A DNA stretch of 64,000 bases from Clostridium algoriphilum (GCF_020443705.1 NZ_JAIZZK010000018.1:25704-89703), one strand, 5' to 3'. Numbered from the stretch's first letter, positions 7,359 through 15,400 are shown. Numbers and translations: made by a program. The notes: generated from the sequence alone by a model not told the origin.

Positions 7359-7551
7359 TGGAATTCTCCCTTCAAATATATAATCGCACTATATGTATTC
7401 AGTGCATTATTTAGTTTGCCCATTTTATATAAAATAAAACAAGTGATAAATATAAATGCGCTTTTACTCATTTGTAAGTTTGAATGTAACTAAGTGTACC
7501 TTTTATAACTATTTCAAGTTTGTTTATACTGACCATGAAAGGAGATTAATC

Positions 7552-7628
7552 ATGGATAAAAATCTAATGATGCTATTATAATAACTTCAATTATATTGGC
7601 TGTGATGTTGGATAATATATTTCTTTAA
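7552..7628 (+). pseudogene. Frameshifted small membrane-protein remnant
   Basis: GAAAGGAG precedes an ATG at 7552 that encodes MDKNLMMLL and then stops. In the next frame the sequence continues as a hydrophobic helix, IITSIILAVMLDNIF, ending at 7628. The simplest reading is a small single-helix membrane protein broken by a frameshift, just upstream of the DUF2382 gene. Confidence 0.4.
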
Positions 7629-7678
7629 AGGACAATATATTATGGAACAAAATTATTATTTGATGGAGGTATTTATAT

Positions 7679-8116
7679 ATGAGCATACTTGAAGGAGTTT
7701 TTAAAAAAGGTGACCATGCTATTAAAGAGAAAACAGATGATACTGCAAGGCTAAGTCTACGCAAGGAAGAACTTGATATTGCTAAAAGCCGTGTACAAAA
7801 GGGTGATGTAGAAATTGGCAAAGAAATATTAGAAGAACAAAAGAAAGTAGATGTCCCTGTATCACGTGAAGAGGTAGTAATTGAGAGAAAATCATTAAAC
7901 AATGAAGCAAGTGATTCCCCTATCACAAGCGAAGAAACTATCAAAATTCCTGTAAGTGAAGAAAAGGTTAATGTAGATAAACACACAGTAGTAACAGGAG
8001 AAATATTAGCTCAAAAACGTGAAATAGAAGATACCGCACATATAGACGAAACACTTAAAAGAGAAGAGGCTCGTATTAATAAAGAGGGAGATGCCAATAT
8101 AATAGACAAGGTATAA
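7679..8116 (+). CDS. DUF2382 (YsnF/AvaK) domain stress protein
   Basis: This 145-residue charged protein contains the DUF2382 pattern twice. The first copy covers residues 27-71 (LRKEELDIAKSRVQKG then VPVSREEVVIERK). The second, weaker copy covers about 87-133 (IKIPVSEEKVNVDKHT then LKREEARI). Members are linked to general stress in Firmicutes (YsnF); the biochemical role is unknown. A GATGGAGG-type ribosome site precedes the start, and a strong terminator follows at 8136-8178. Confidence 0.85.
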   Translation: MSILEGVFKKGDHAIKEKTDDTARLSLRKEELDIAKSRVQKGDVEIGKEILEEQKKVDVPVSREEVVIERKSLNNEASDSPITSEETIKIPVSEEKVNVDKHTVVTGEILAQKREIEDTAHIDETLKREEARINKEGDANIIDKV

Positions 8117-8135
8117 ATCACCGATAATAAATTAT

Positions 8136-8178
8136 AAAGCACCTCACATATTACAATAGTAATACGTGAGGTGCTTTT
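8136..8178 (+). terminator. Terminator of DUF2382 gene
   Basis: Twelve-base arms AAAGCACCTCAC and GTGAGGTGCTTT with a T-run on the plus strand. Confidence 0.85.
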
Positions 8179-8229
8179 AAAGAAAATTTTTTATTATTAT
8201 ATTAGTTATGTACTACTAGTAATAATTTT

Positions 8230-8346
8230 TTATTCTTTATAATTTGATAATGTAGTGTTGGCATTTTGCAAAGCACCATCAACTGAATTAAGAGTATTTT
8301 GAATTTGTTGTTTATTCTCTGGCTTTTCTACTGAACTAATAGCCAT
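8230..8346 (-). CDS. Small ORF (38 aa), doubtful
   Basis: An ATG-started frame encodes a 38-residue hydrophilic, probably helical peptide (MAISSVEKPENK...). There is no Shine-Dalgarno, and a strong hairpin at 8358-8398 lies directly upstream. It is more likely a 3' fragment of a lost gene than an intact one. Confidence 0.25.
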   Translation of the reverse strand: MAISSVEKPENKQQIQNTLNSVDGALQNANTTLSNYKE

Positions 8347-8357
8347 TATTGTTAAAT

Positions 8358-8398
8358 AAAAATAAATGTATACCCATGTTGGATATACATTTATTTTT
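8358..8398 (-). terminator. Terminator of coiled-coil gene
   Basis: The arms AAAAATAAATGTATA and TATACATTTATTTTT are near-perfect; it works in either direction. It directly follows the stop of the gene at 8408. Confidence 0.75.
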
Positions 8399-8407
8399 GC
8401 CCTATTT

Positions 8408-8800
8408 TTAAACTGGTCTACGCTTTAACATTTCAATATCAATTTGAGGCCTACCTATTACGTCTTTCATAACATCAACGCCTTCTTTGACCTCATTAAC
8501 ATCTTTAGAAATGCTTTTTACTGCTGTTTCTATTAAGTCTGTTTTTTCATCAATTAGTGCATCTGTATTTTTGAATAAAAAGTCATGCTGCTCTTTATGT
8601 GCAGTTTGTACTTCTACAACTGTATTTATATTTTTACCTATAGTCTCAAGCTCTATAGAATTCTTTTTTATTTCTGTCTTCATTCCGATTATTTCTGTTT
8701 TTATTCCAGTTATTTCTGTTTTTATTCCAGTTATCTCATTTTGGACTCTGTTCTGTCCTTCTAATAACTTAACTAACATATCTTTTATTTCATTATCCAT
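8408..8800 (-). CDS. Coiled-coil hypothetical protein
   Basis: The ATG at 8800 with GAGGTG 6 nt upstream is preferred to the in-frame GTG at 8809, which lies inside the ribosome site. The 130-residue product is a long amphipathic helix with a seven-residue repeat (ITGIKTE, ITGIKTE, IIGMKTE), consistent with a coiled coil. A second helical section follows (SISKDVNEVKEGVDVMKDVIG). The N-terminus resembles small clostridial proteins annotated only as hypothetical, some linked to phage or regulatory adaptors. No catalytic motif is seen. Confidence 0.65.
   Translation of the reverse strand: MDNEIKDMLVKLLEGQNRVQNEITGIKTEITGIKTEIIGMKTEIKKNSIELETIGKNINTVVEVQTAHKEQHDFLFKNTDALIDEKTDLIETAVKSISKDVNEVKEGVDVMKDVIGRPQIDIEMLKRRPV
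8669..8731 (-). repeat. 21-bp tandem repeat in coiled-coil gene
   Basis: Three consecutive 21-bp units (8669-8689, 8690-8710, 8711-8731), the last two identical, each encode one heptad of the coiled coil. Copy number can change without a frameshift. Confidence 0.8.
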
Positions 8801-8809
8801 TTTATTCAC

Positions 8810-9163
8810 CTCTCATTATGTAACTATTATATCACATTCAGCATTTCCACTACACTTATTATTTAAACAAAATGGATGAATTAATATAAAGTAACTATAG
8901 AAAAACTGTACTCTTTTCATCCACTTGTTTTGAACATAAGTTTTGAAACCCGTCTACCCCAATGTAACAATATTACAGATAAGAGCTTAGGCCTTTTTTT
9001 GTTTATGTCAAAAGCATGTTATTTAAAAATAAAGGATAGAGGATAGTAAGATATTTCATCAAAAATCAGCTGATTATGTGGATATATATTGAAGTTTAGG
9101 CCATTATAATTATTTGAAGAGATTTATAAGACAATTAAATTGTTTGTGAAAGGTAGTTTTTAT
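8810..9163. other. Intergenic, no gene recognised
   Basis: AT-rich sequence with a GGATGAA/TTCATCC inverted pair around 8874-8921 and a T-run near 8994-9001 lacking a clear stem. No coding frame was seen. It presumably holds the promoter for the 52-residue membrane protein. Confidence 0.4.
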
Positions 9164-9322
9164 ATGGTTTTTTTACATTGGGTATGTGGAATATTAATAT
9201 CCTTTTGGGCATGGGGGCTTGTATTTAAAATTGGTGGAGGTATGATCCACATGTTACTTGTAATAGCTGTAATAGTATTCATTATGGCTATGGATTCCGG
9301 AAAAGGTGGAAGAGCCAATTAG
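9164..9322 (+). CDS. lmo0937-family small membrane protein
   Basis: The ATG at 9164 has AAAGGTAG at correct spacing and is preferred to the TTG at 9140. The 52-residue product has two hydrophobic helices separated by the family-typical GLVFKIGGGMIHMLLVIAV segment and a short charged tail. The function of the family is unknown; members recur next to stress genes, as here near DUF2382. A terminator stem overlaps its stop codon. Confidence 0.8.
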   Translation: MVFLHWVCGILISFWAWGLVFKIGGGMIHMLLVIAVIVFIMAMDSGKGGRAN

Positions 9323-9340
9323 GCTCTTCTACCTTTATTA
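9302..9340 (+). terminator. Terminator overlapping lmo0937-family stop
   Basis: Stem AAAGGTGGAAGAGCC / GGCTCTTCTACCTTT (one G-T wobble) with a 5-nt loop; the 5' arm includes the last codons. Confidence 0.8.
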
Positions 9341-9392
9341 GGTTACGTTTTCGTGTTTGTGTAAATAATATTTACTGCATTTATCTTAACGA

Positions 9393-9665
9393 TTATTTTT
9401 TCCAATTGCTTTTCTTTAGCAAGCTGATGAGATCATTATCTGTTACAACTACGTAATGCTCTTTAACGTATTCATACCCTTTAATAAGAGATTTTAAATT
9501 AAACTCTTTGCCACAATGACCGCAAGTATTTTTATATTTTAATTTTGAATTATCAACTTTGTGGGGCTGTTTAAAATGAATGGAATTGTATTGTGCAGCA
9601 GTATACATAGATATTGGGATAGCAACAATGCCCAAACAAGTAAATGGTTTATAGACTTTAGCCAT
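9393..9665 (-). pseudogene. Ku-like DNA end-binding protein, truncated
   Basis: The ATG at 9665 has AGAGGTG 6 nt upstream. The 90-residue product matches only the N-terminal third of bacterial Ku: a LGIVAIPISMYTA strand (Ku has F-G-L-V-x-I-P-V-x-x-Y), a HFKQPHK segment, a CGHCGKEF zinc-ribbon-like knuckle, and GYEYVKEHYVVVTDNDL. Full Ku has about 270 residues; here the frame ends at a KSNWKK tail, and no later Ku sequence or LigD is nearby. The ring needed for DNA encirclement cannot form. A zinc-knuckle fragment with some residual role is possible but unlikely. Confidence 0.7.
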
Positions 9666-9779
9666 TTGTAACACCTCTTTTCTAATAGTATAACAAAAAT
9701 TTAATTTCTATAATATTCGTTTTAATAATGTAAAAGTAAAAACACCTGTAATTAAGTTTATTAAATTTACATAGCTTAA

Positions 9780-10043
9780 TTATATTTTAAATAGAATCCA
9801 CTTACAAGTTTCTAGTTCATACTTAATTTCAAATAATTTCATAACATCGTCAATTAGACTCTGACACTTATAAACAAGCATAATGTTACCGGCAAATCTC
9901 TCGGTATCTCTTGCTATAACTTTGTCTATTTTTATAACCTCCATAGGTTCATCATCTATTTGCATTCTAAACCTTATAGGCTTTATATAGCCTTTGTTGT
10001 CTGTATAAGAAACCATTTCTATAGGTAAAGCTAAAACCTTCAT
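9780..10043 (-). CDS. Small partner protein of Y-family polymerase (87 aa)
   Basis: The start has GGGAGG about 10 nt upstream, and the ORF follows the polymerase stop by 15 nt, so they are co-transcribed. The product mixes strands and helices (MKVLALPIEMVSYTD, then IRFRMQIDDEP, IDKVIARDTERFAGN). It does not match YolD, the usual small partner in Bacillus. From its position it probably assists or regulates the polymerase; this is inference. No family name is recognised. Confidence 0.65.
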   Translation of the reverse strand: MKVLALPIEMVSYTDNKGYIKPIRFRMQIDDEPMEVIKIDKVIARDTERFAGNIMLVYKCQSLIDDVMKLFEIKYELETCKWILFKI

Positions 10044-10058
10044 ATACTCTCATCCTCC

Positions 10059-11342
10059 CTAAAGCATTGAACTCATTAAAGGATAGTCCTCTTCCCCTAT
10101 TCCTCCACACATAGCGCTTAGACCTGAGTGAAGAAAACAAGATTTACTAATGGCTTTATGACCATATTTAAGTCTAATTTCATCAACTACTTTATTTAGC
10201 TTACTATCTTTCTCATAATTAAACGTATCAAGTAAAGAGCACTGATAAAAATCATTACCACAAAAGTCTGTTATGTGTATACCTAGATGCCTTATTGGGT
10301 TGCCCTTCCAAGCATTATCAAATAGATAACACGCTATTTCATATATCTTTCTAGTTGAGTCAGTAGCTACTGTTAATTTCTTTTGACGCGAATAAAATAT
10401 CATGTCACTTCCTCTTATACTTACCGAAACTACAGTGCAGCAGTTCTTTGAATCTCTTAAACGCATTGCTACTGTTTCACATAAAGATAGCAACACTATG
10501 TGTGCCGTATTTTTATCGCAAACGTCAAAAGGTATTGTTGTAGAATTTCCTATGCCTTTCATTTCAATGTAATTACTTTTTCTGACCCCTGAACTTTCTA
10601 TACCATTAGCATAATTATAAATTACTTGACCATGGCTTTTAAATTTATTTTTTAGAATTTTTAAATCATAATTCGCTAAGTCACCAATGGTATTAATATT
10701 TAAATTATGCAATTTCGGCGCTGTAGCTCTTCCTACCATAAACAAGTCTTCAACTGGTAGCGACCACATCTTTTGCTTTAATTCATTAGGAAATAAAGTA
10801 TGGATTCTATCTGGTTTTTTAAAATCAGATGCTACTTTCGCAAGTAACTTATTATTTGATATCCCTATGTTTACTGTAAACCCAAGTTCCTTCTTTATCC
10901 TCTCTTTTATAGTTTCAGCAAGTTTCATATAGTCTGGATATAAATGCTCCATATTAGAGAAGTCTAGAAAGCTTTCATCTACACTAAATCTTTGTATTTG
11001 CGGAGTATATTCCAGAAATATTTTATGCATAGCTGAGCTACATTTCATGTAAAGCCAGTACCTTGGTGGCACTATTACTATATTGGGACATTTAGCCCTA
11101 GCATTATATAAAGTTTCCCCTGTATGAATGTTAAACTTTTTAGCTGGTATTGATTTAGTTAATACAATGCCATGTCTACTTTCTTCATCGCCACCTACTA
11201 CGGATGGTACCAATCGTAGGTCTAATTGCTCACCTTGCTGAAGTCTGAATGAAGCTTCCCAAGATAGATAGGCACTATTTGCATCTATATGAAATATTAA
11301 TCTACTCATAGCATAAATCATCTTCCTTTTAGGTATCTTCAT
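10059..11342 (-). CDS. Y-family DNA polymerase (UmuC/DinB type)
   Basis: This translesion polymerase has palm motif HIDANSAYLSWEA near residues 17-29, fingers segment GIVLTKSIPAKKF, catalytic SVDESFLDF, and helix-hairpin-helix VEDLFMVGRATAPKLHNL, followed by the little-finger domain. The length (about 420 residues) and the SRHGIVLTKS region resemble the UmuC/UvrX branch more than short DinB. The start may be 11342 or the internal ATG at 11309 (MSRLIFHIDAN), which has AAGGAAG upstream; the second matches the family N-terminus. A LexA-type palindrome lies just upstream, so DNA damage induction is likely. Confidence 0.9.
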   Translation of the reverse strand: MKIPKRKMIYAMSRLIFHIDANSAYLSWEASFRLQQGEQLDLRLVPSVVGGDEESRHGIVLTKSIPAKKFNIHTGETLYNARAKCPNIVIVPPRYWLYMKCSSAMHKIFLEYTPQIQRFSVDESFLDFSNMEHLYPDYMKLAETIKERIKKELGFTVNIGISNNKLLAKVASDFKKPDRIHTLFPNELKQKMWSLPVEDLFMVGRATAPKLHNLNINTIGDLANYDLKILKNKFKSHGQVIYNYANGIESSGVRKSNYIEMKGIGNSTTIPFDVCDKNTAHIVLLSLCETVAMRLRDSKNCCTVVSVSIRGSDMIFYSRQKKLTVATDSTRKIYEIACYLFDNAWKGNPIRHLGIHITDFCGNDFYQCSLLDTFNYEKDSKLNKVVDEIRLKYGHKAISKSCFLHSGLSAMCGGIGEEDYPLMSSML

Positions 11343-11353
11343 TTCTGTTTTCA

Positions 11354-11365
11354 GAACACCAGTTC
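11354..11365 (-). promoter_or_regulatory. SOS (LexA) box
   Basis: GAAC-ACCA-GTTC fits the Gram-positive/clostridial LexA palindrome GAAC-N4-GTTC. It lies 12 nt before the polymerase start at 11342 and just downstream of a TATAAT-like hexamer on the minus strand, a position that would block transcription. Confidence 0.85.
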
Positions 11366-11452
11366 GTATATATTATATACTATATTTTTAGTTTTTAGAA
11401 GTGATTTCAAAAATTAATTTTAGTAATATATGTAAGTTTAAGAAATACTGCT

Positions 11453-11659
11453 TTGGAAATTAAAATAGATGTATTGAATTGTAATGGTAAGATAGAAAGC
11501 GTGTTCAAAGAATATATGTTTGGAATGGAAATATTTAAAATGCTGAATTTGATTTTGGGGGCAAGTATTATATTATTATGTTTACTAATATTTGTTATAG
11601 CAGGGGTAATATCATATTATTTAAAATATAGAGAAGTAGAGTTATATACAGCCACATAA
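11453..11659 (+). CDS. Small membrane protein, hypothetical
   Basis: A 68-codon frame with a TTG start; internal ATGs at 11516 or 11540 are alternatives. No convincing ribosome site is visible for any. The second half is one strong membrane helix (LILGASIILLCLLIFVIAGV) followed by a short tail. A terminator directly after the stop supports a real gene end. It may be intact or the 3' part of a damaged gene. Confidence 0.35.
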   Translation: MEIKIDVLNCNGKIESVFKEYMFGMEIFKMLNLILGASIILLCLLIFVIAGVISYYLKYREVELYTAT

Positions 11660-11690
11660 TGGAACTATTATCCATGATGTGGCTCATTTT
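11649..11690 (+). terminator. Terminator after small membrane gene
   Basis: GCCACAT and ATGTGGC arms extended by an ATGGA/TCCAT inner stem, followed by CATTTTTG. Confidence 0.7.
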
Positions 11691-11748
11691 TGCATGTATG
11701 TCGGCTGTACCCGCTTTTAAGGCTTCCGTACTGACCAATATAAATTTA

Positions 11749-12435
11749 CTATATCCCAATGTAAATTAGGTATAATCCTAAAAACATCACAATAATTGCC
11801 AATATAGTTTTTAGTATTTTACCAACAAATAAAGTTTTCTTAGAATTGCTTATGGCTTCCACAAAGCCTACCGAGGTGCCTGCAATTAAAATCAAAGTGC
11901 AATGACCAATGGAATATAAAAGTAGCATTAATATACCTACTAGTATATTTCCTTCCCCAGCCACAAAGGCTAAGATAGCCACTAATATGGGAGTAGAACA
12001 CGGTGAGGATAGTACTCCTCCAAGTATTCCGAGGAAAAAGGCTCCTAGAAGTCCAACTCTTTTATTTGGCATTTTACATGAGTTACTCTTAAAGTCTATT
12101 ACACCTAGTAATTGAAGTGCAACTATAAGCATAATTAATCCAAGAACTATATACCACCATTTACCAGTTCCTGTCATAAGCTTTCCGAGTATTGCAGAAA
12201 GTGCTCCAAAGGTAGTGAAAGTAATTACAATTCCAACACAAAATATAAGTGAATATTTAAAAGCAAGTTTTTTATCTTTGCCTGCATACCCGCCAACATA
12301 ACCTACTACTAAAGGAATTGTAGATAGTACGCAAGGGCTAAAGGAAGAGATTATTCCTGCAACAAAAGACATGATTAAAGCAAGCCAAATATTACTTGCT
12401 AACATACCTCCAAAATTACTTAATAACTCATTCAT
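11749..12435 (-). CDS. ccdA: CcdA-type thiol-disulfide membrane transporter
   Basis: This 228-residue protein with six hydrophobic helices belongs to the CcdA/DsbD-beta family. It passes electrons from cytoplasmic thioredoxin to extracytoplasmic thioredoxin-like partners. The two family cysteines are present: Cys35 in SFSPCVLSTIP and Cys146 in GVLSSPCSTPI. It starts directly after the stop of an upstream thioredoxin-like gene, with no spacer, so the pair is one unit. The context (ArsR and metalloid genes next door) suggests a thiol-reducing system used under metal or oxidative stress. Confidence 0.9.
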   Translation of the reverse strand: MNELLSNFGGMLASNIWLALIMSFVAGIISSFSPCVLSTIPLVVGYVGGYAGKDKKLAFKYSLIFCVGIVITFTTFGALSAILGKLMTGTGKWWYIVLGLIMLIVALQLLGVIDFKSNSCKMPNKRVGLLGAFFLGILGGVLSSPCSTPILVAILAFVAGEGNILVGILMLLLYSIGHCTLILIAGTSVGFVEAISNSKKTLFVGKILKTILAIIVMFLGLYLIYIGI

Positions 12436-12834
12436 TTATTCAACTCCCATATTTTTAAATACTTTTGCAATTTCCTCTTTTGAGAAAAAACCTTCATGTC
12501 TAAATACTTCTTTCCCATCCTTATCTAAAAATATTTGAGTTGGAATGACCCTTATCCCATACTTATTAGCTTCTTCTGGATTATCATTTATATCTATCAC
12601 ATTAACAATCGCCTTACCATCATACATTTTTTTCACCTCTGCAAGTACAGGAACCATCTCTTTGCACGGTATACAAGTAGTTGCTCCTAAATCCACTAAC
12701 ATAGGTTTGTCTTTTCCTACATCTTCTGTAGGTTGATTAGATGCTTTTTCTATAAAATATGTTTTATAACCCCAAATTCCAATAACACTAAGTATTAGAA
12801 TAATAATTATAATAATTTTAGTTATTCTTTTCAT
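12436..12834 (-). CDS. Membrane-anchored thioredoxin-like protein
   Basis: This 132-residue protein has an N-terminal hydrophobic anchor (residues 4-22) and a thioredoxin fold outside the membrane. The active site is Cys54-Ile-Pro-Cys57 (ATTCIPCKEM), and the cis-Pro segment is GIRVIPTQIF. The CIPC redox pair differs from the classical CGPC. It is the likely extracytoplasmic partner of the CcdA protein encoded immediately downstream. The start has a GGGGG-rich ribosome site. An AT-palindromic stretch (12851-12875) lies upstream and may hold an ArsR-type operator. Confidence 0.9.
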   Translation of the reverse strand: MKRITKIIIIIILILSVIGIWGYKTYFIEKASNQPTEDVGKDKPMLVDLGATTCIPCKEMVPVLAEVKKMYDGKAIVNVIDINDNPEEANKYGIRVIPTQIFLDKDGKEVFRHEGFFSKEEIAKVFKNMGVE

Positions 12835-12976
12835 TAATGCACCCCCTTACATAATTATATAATTATATAATTAAATTTATACCATAAAATTAGTTAATAT
12901 GTATAGTTCTATGCATATTAACTATAATCTATTACTAGCTACATTACTACAAATTGTAAATACAAGTAATCTGTTC

Positions 12977-13282
12977 TTATTTTACGCTGCTTTTCATATT
13001 GTTTACATATCCAAAAACATATTTATTAACATGCTCAATAATATCTTTCACATCATCATTATATACACTATAGTGCATCTCAAGACCAACCTTCTGACTA
13101 TTAACCAGTCCTGCATCTTTCAAAATTCTTAAATGCTGTGATAAGTTTGCCTGGCTAAATTCAATCTTTTCATTTAGTTTACAAACACATTGAGGACCAT
13201 CACATAGGTACTGCATTATTTTATATCTTACAGGGTTTCCAAGTGCCTTAAATATCTTTACCGTCAAATCATCTTGATTCAA
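12977..13282 (-). CDS. ArsR-family metal-responsive repressor
   Basis: This 101-residue winged-helix protein has recognition helix SQANLSQHLRILKDAGLV and wing VGLEMHYSVY. Cysteines at about 27, 32 and 34 (CDGPQCVCKL) resemble the alpha-3 CxC site of ArsR/CadC sensors that bind thiophilic ions. It has a GGAGGAAAAAA ribosome site. It is transcribed toward the thioredoxin/CcdA pair and probably controls it and itself; palindromes at 13309-13322 and 13359-13396 lie upstream. Confidence 0.88.
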   Translation of the reverse strand: MNQDDLTVKIFKALGNPVRYKIMQYLCDGPQCVCKLNEKIEFSQANLSQHLRILKDAGLVNSQKVGLEMHYSVYNDDVKDIIEHVNKYVFGYVNNMKSSVK

Positions 13283-13308
13283 TTTTTTTCCTCCTTGTAC
13301 TTAAAGGA

Positions 13309-13322
13309 AGTAATTAATTACT
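13309..13322. promoter_or_regulatory. Palindrome AGTAATTAATTACT, candidate operator
   Basis: A perfect 14-bp palindrome 27 nt upstream of the ArsR start. A related AGTAATTAATTA sequence occurs on the minus strand near 16486-16500, before the split permease genes. It could be an ArsR-binding half of the control region. Confidence 0.35.
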
Positions 13323-13358
13323 ATTAATACTTTCTTTGAGTGATTATAATTTTTAATT

Positions 13359-13396
13359 AAATACTTATATAGTATATATTATTTTTATAAGTATTT
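13359..13396. promoter_or_regulatory. ArsR-type inverted repeat operator
   Basis: Perfect 11-bp arms AAATACTTATA and TATAAGTATTT are separated by 16 nt, between the MFS gene end and the ArsR promoter. The arms share CTTATA/TATAAG with the operator at 19943-19976 in front of the second arsR. Confidence 0.5.
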
Positions 13397-13421
13397 CAAT
13401 ATTATGGCTATCAGCCCTATA

Positions 13422-14588
13422 TTAAATATCCCTTATTAAAAAAGTACTCAATATAAGCGTTGCAAATAGTGCAATTCCATATATAATAAACAAACTATTT
13501 AATGAATATGTGGTTATAATTTTTCCACCAATGGCAGTTCCAACTCCACCGCCACCCATAAAGCAAAATGCAACCAATGACATTGCTGCACCCCTTGATT
13601 TCTGTGCAAATCCTGTTGCCCTTGTAAGTAACGTTGAATGAGTTAAGATAAATCCTAATCCAAGTAGTGCGACCCCTAAAATTAGCAAGTAGATATTACT
13701 GCCAAAACAGAAAATAATTATATCTGCAATTGCTGCAGATAGTAGTCCTGCGCTTAAAACTTTCTTCTGTCCTAATTTCTTAGAAAGCTTTCCACTTAAT
13801 CTTCCTCCAATTACAGACATTACTCCAAAAGCAGTTAAGATCATGCCTATTCTGAAGTAATTATAATTATAGGTTTTAGCTATATAAGCGCCTATATATG
13901 AGAAACTCCCTACTATAAATATACCTTCTAAAAGAACTATCAAATAAGTAAATACGCTCTTTGAATTAGATAAGAGTCTAAAATAAGGTTTTAATATTTC
14001 GCTATTAGGATTTTTTTCAGAAGGTAATTTCTTATAATTTAATATTAAAAGTAAAGTTGGTATTAGTGCAAGCACTGCGTATGCTATAAATACGCCTCTC
14101 CAATTTAGAAAATACGCTATAGTTCCTCCTATTGCCATACTTAACCCCTGGCCTAAAAAAGATATTCCCATAAATGTGCCTATAGCTTGTTGCCTCTCTT
14201 CCATAGGAAATATATCACCAATAAGTGCAAGGGAAATTGGCATTACTGAGGCTGCAAAAATTCCAGTAAGTCCTCTATATATTGCTAAATTAGTTAGTGA
14301 AGATCCTAATGCACATAGACCAGTTGCAATTGAAAACATAATTATAGAAAAAGTTATAACCTGCTTTTTACCATATCTATCTGCTAATGGACCAAATATT
14401 ATTTGAAATATTCCAAAAGGAATCATATACGCAGAAATTAATAACCCAGCTTTTGCTATATCAACATTCAAATTTTCAGCTATGGCGGGTAGTATAGGTG
14501 ATACTACCCAGTTATCTGCCATAACAATAAATCCTGCCAAACCTAATAATAAAACAATACTATTCTTATTTAAATTTTTATTTTCCAT
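13422..14588 (-). CDS. MFS drug/metabolite efflux transporter
   Basis: This 388-residue protein has about 12 membrane helices. The MFS motif after TM2 is GPLADRYGKKQV, and the TM5 region has LGQGLSMAIGG, as in 12-helix drug:H+ antiporters. The C-terminal half has GGRLSGKLSKKLGQKK. The start codon is 1 nt from the stop of the cation exporter gene upstream, so they form one operon. The substrate is not predictable; the context suggests a toxic compound or metal-complex exporter. Confidence 0.88.
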   Translation of the reverse strand: MENKNLNKNSIVLLLGLAGFIVMADNWVVSPILPAIAENLNVDIAKAGLLISAYMIPFGIFQIIFGPLADRYGKKQVITFSIIMFSIATGLCALGSSLTNLAIYRGLTGIFAASVMPISLALIGDIFPMEERQQAIGTFMGISFLGQGLSMAIGGTIAYFLNWRGVFIAYAVLALIPTLLLILNYKKLPSEKNPNSEILKPYFRLLSNSKSVFTYLIVLLEGIFIVGSFSYIGAYIAKTYNYNYFRIGMILTAFGVMSVIGGRLSGKLSKKLGQKKVLSAGLLSAAIADIIIFCFGSNIYLLILGVALLGLGFILTHSTLLTRATGFAQKSRGAAMSLVAFCFMGGGGVGTAIGGKIITTYSLNSLFIIYGIALFATLILSTFLIRDI

Positions 14589-14589
14589 A

Positions 14590-15354
14590 TTAAAACATCC
14601 CTTTCTTTTTTATTATTCCTACATCTCTACAACCATCACTTTCAAATTGGATTGTTACGTGATTTATTTTAAAATGCTCGTGAAGTTCTTCTATAATCTT
14701 CTCATCTATTTTTTTTGTTTCGCTGACTAGCATATCTCTAACATTTACATGAGCTTCAAAATTTATATTATTTTCATCTAAACTCCATAAATGAACATGG
14801 TGAACATTTTCAACACCATCAATATCCTTTATTAAATCAACCACACCATTTAATTTAATTCCTTTTGGTGCTCCCTGCATTAAAATACTCATGGCATCCT
14901 TTACTATAGTGAAGCTTTCTTTCAAAATATATAGTGCTATAAGTACTGTTAAAACTGAATCTATCCAATATATTTGATAAAAATAAATCAAAATTCCTGC
15001 AATTATAACTCCTAGGGAAGATAATGCATCACTGAATAAATGCAAATAAGCAGATTTAATATTCATATTATCAACAGATTCTGAATGTAATAAAAAGGCT
15101 CCTATTGTATTTGCAATATCTTTCTTAGAAATTATTATAGCCACATAGCTAATTACTATAGCTATGGCATCACTTAAATTATGAAGGGCATCTGAAATTA
15201 GTGACAAACTGCCTGAATATATTCCTCCTATAATTTCTGCTACTGTTATAATCAAATTTAATATTACAGTTACTATAAAATTTGTTCCTTTTACATTGGA
15301 AACATCATGGCTATGACCGTGACTATGTCCGTGTTTATGATTGTCTTCATCCAT
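14590..15354 (-). CDS. CDF cation exporter with internal deletion
   Basis: This is a CzcD-type cation diffusion facilitator with a His-rich cytoplasmic N-terminus (HKHGHSHGHSH). Both metal-site pairs remain: His58-Asp62 in TM2 (DALHNLSDA) and His105-Asp109 in TM5 (HLFSDALSS). The C-terminal ferredoxin-like domain has the VHHVHLW strand. The length is 254 against about 300 for the family. Between ISKKD (near 78) and ANTIGAFLLH (near 81), the expected FGYKRAEILAA loop, TM3 and the first half of TM4 are missing without a frameshift. The remaining helix count is even, so the C-terminal domain could stay in the cytoplasm. Function is uncertain. Confidence 0.85.
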   Translation of the reverse strand: MDEDNHKHGHSHGHSHDVSNVKGTNFIVTVILNLIITVAEIIGGIYSGSLSLISDALHNLSDAIAIVISYVAIIISKKDIANTIGAFLLHSESVDNMNIKSAYLHLFSDALSSLGVIIAGILIYFYQIYWIDSVLTVLIALYILKESFTIVKDAMSILMQGAPKGIKLNGVVDLIKDIDGVENVHHVHLWSLDENNINFEAHVNVRDMLVSETKKIDEKIIEELHEHFKINHVTIQFESDGCRDVGIIKKKGMF

Positions 15355-15400
15355 TTTAACCGCTCCTTTCTATATGACTTTTCAGAAAGATACTTTCTTA

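Noticed and set aside
8669..8731. Tandem repeats as a possible CRISPR
   Set aside because: Units are contiguous without spacers and lie in frame within a coiled-coil gene.
8487..8879. 130-residue plus-strand ORF opposite the coiled-coil gene
   Set aside because: Antisense to a repetitive coding frame; the repeated VFIPVISV sequence is a by-product of the 21-bp repeats.
12899..13132. 77-residue plus-strand ORF opposite arsR
   Set aside because: Antisense of the ArsR coding region, no ribosome site, AT-driven hydrophobic composition.
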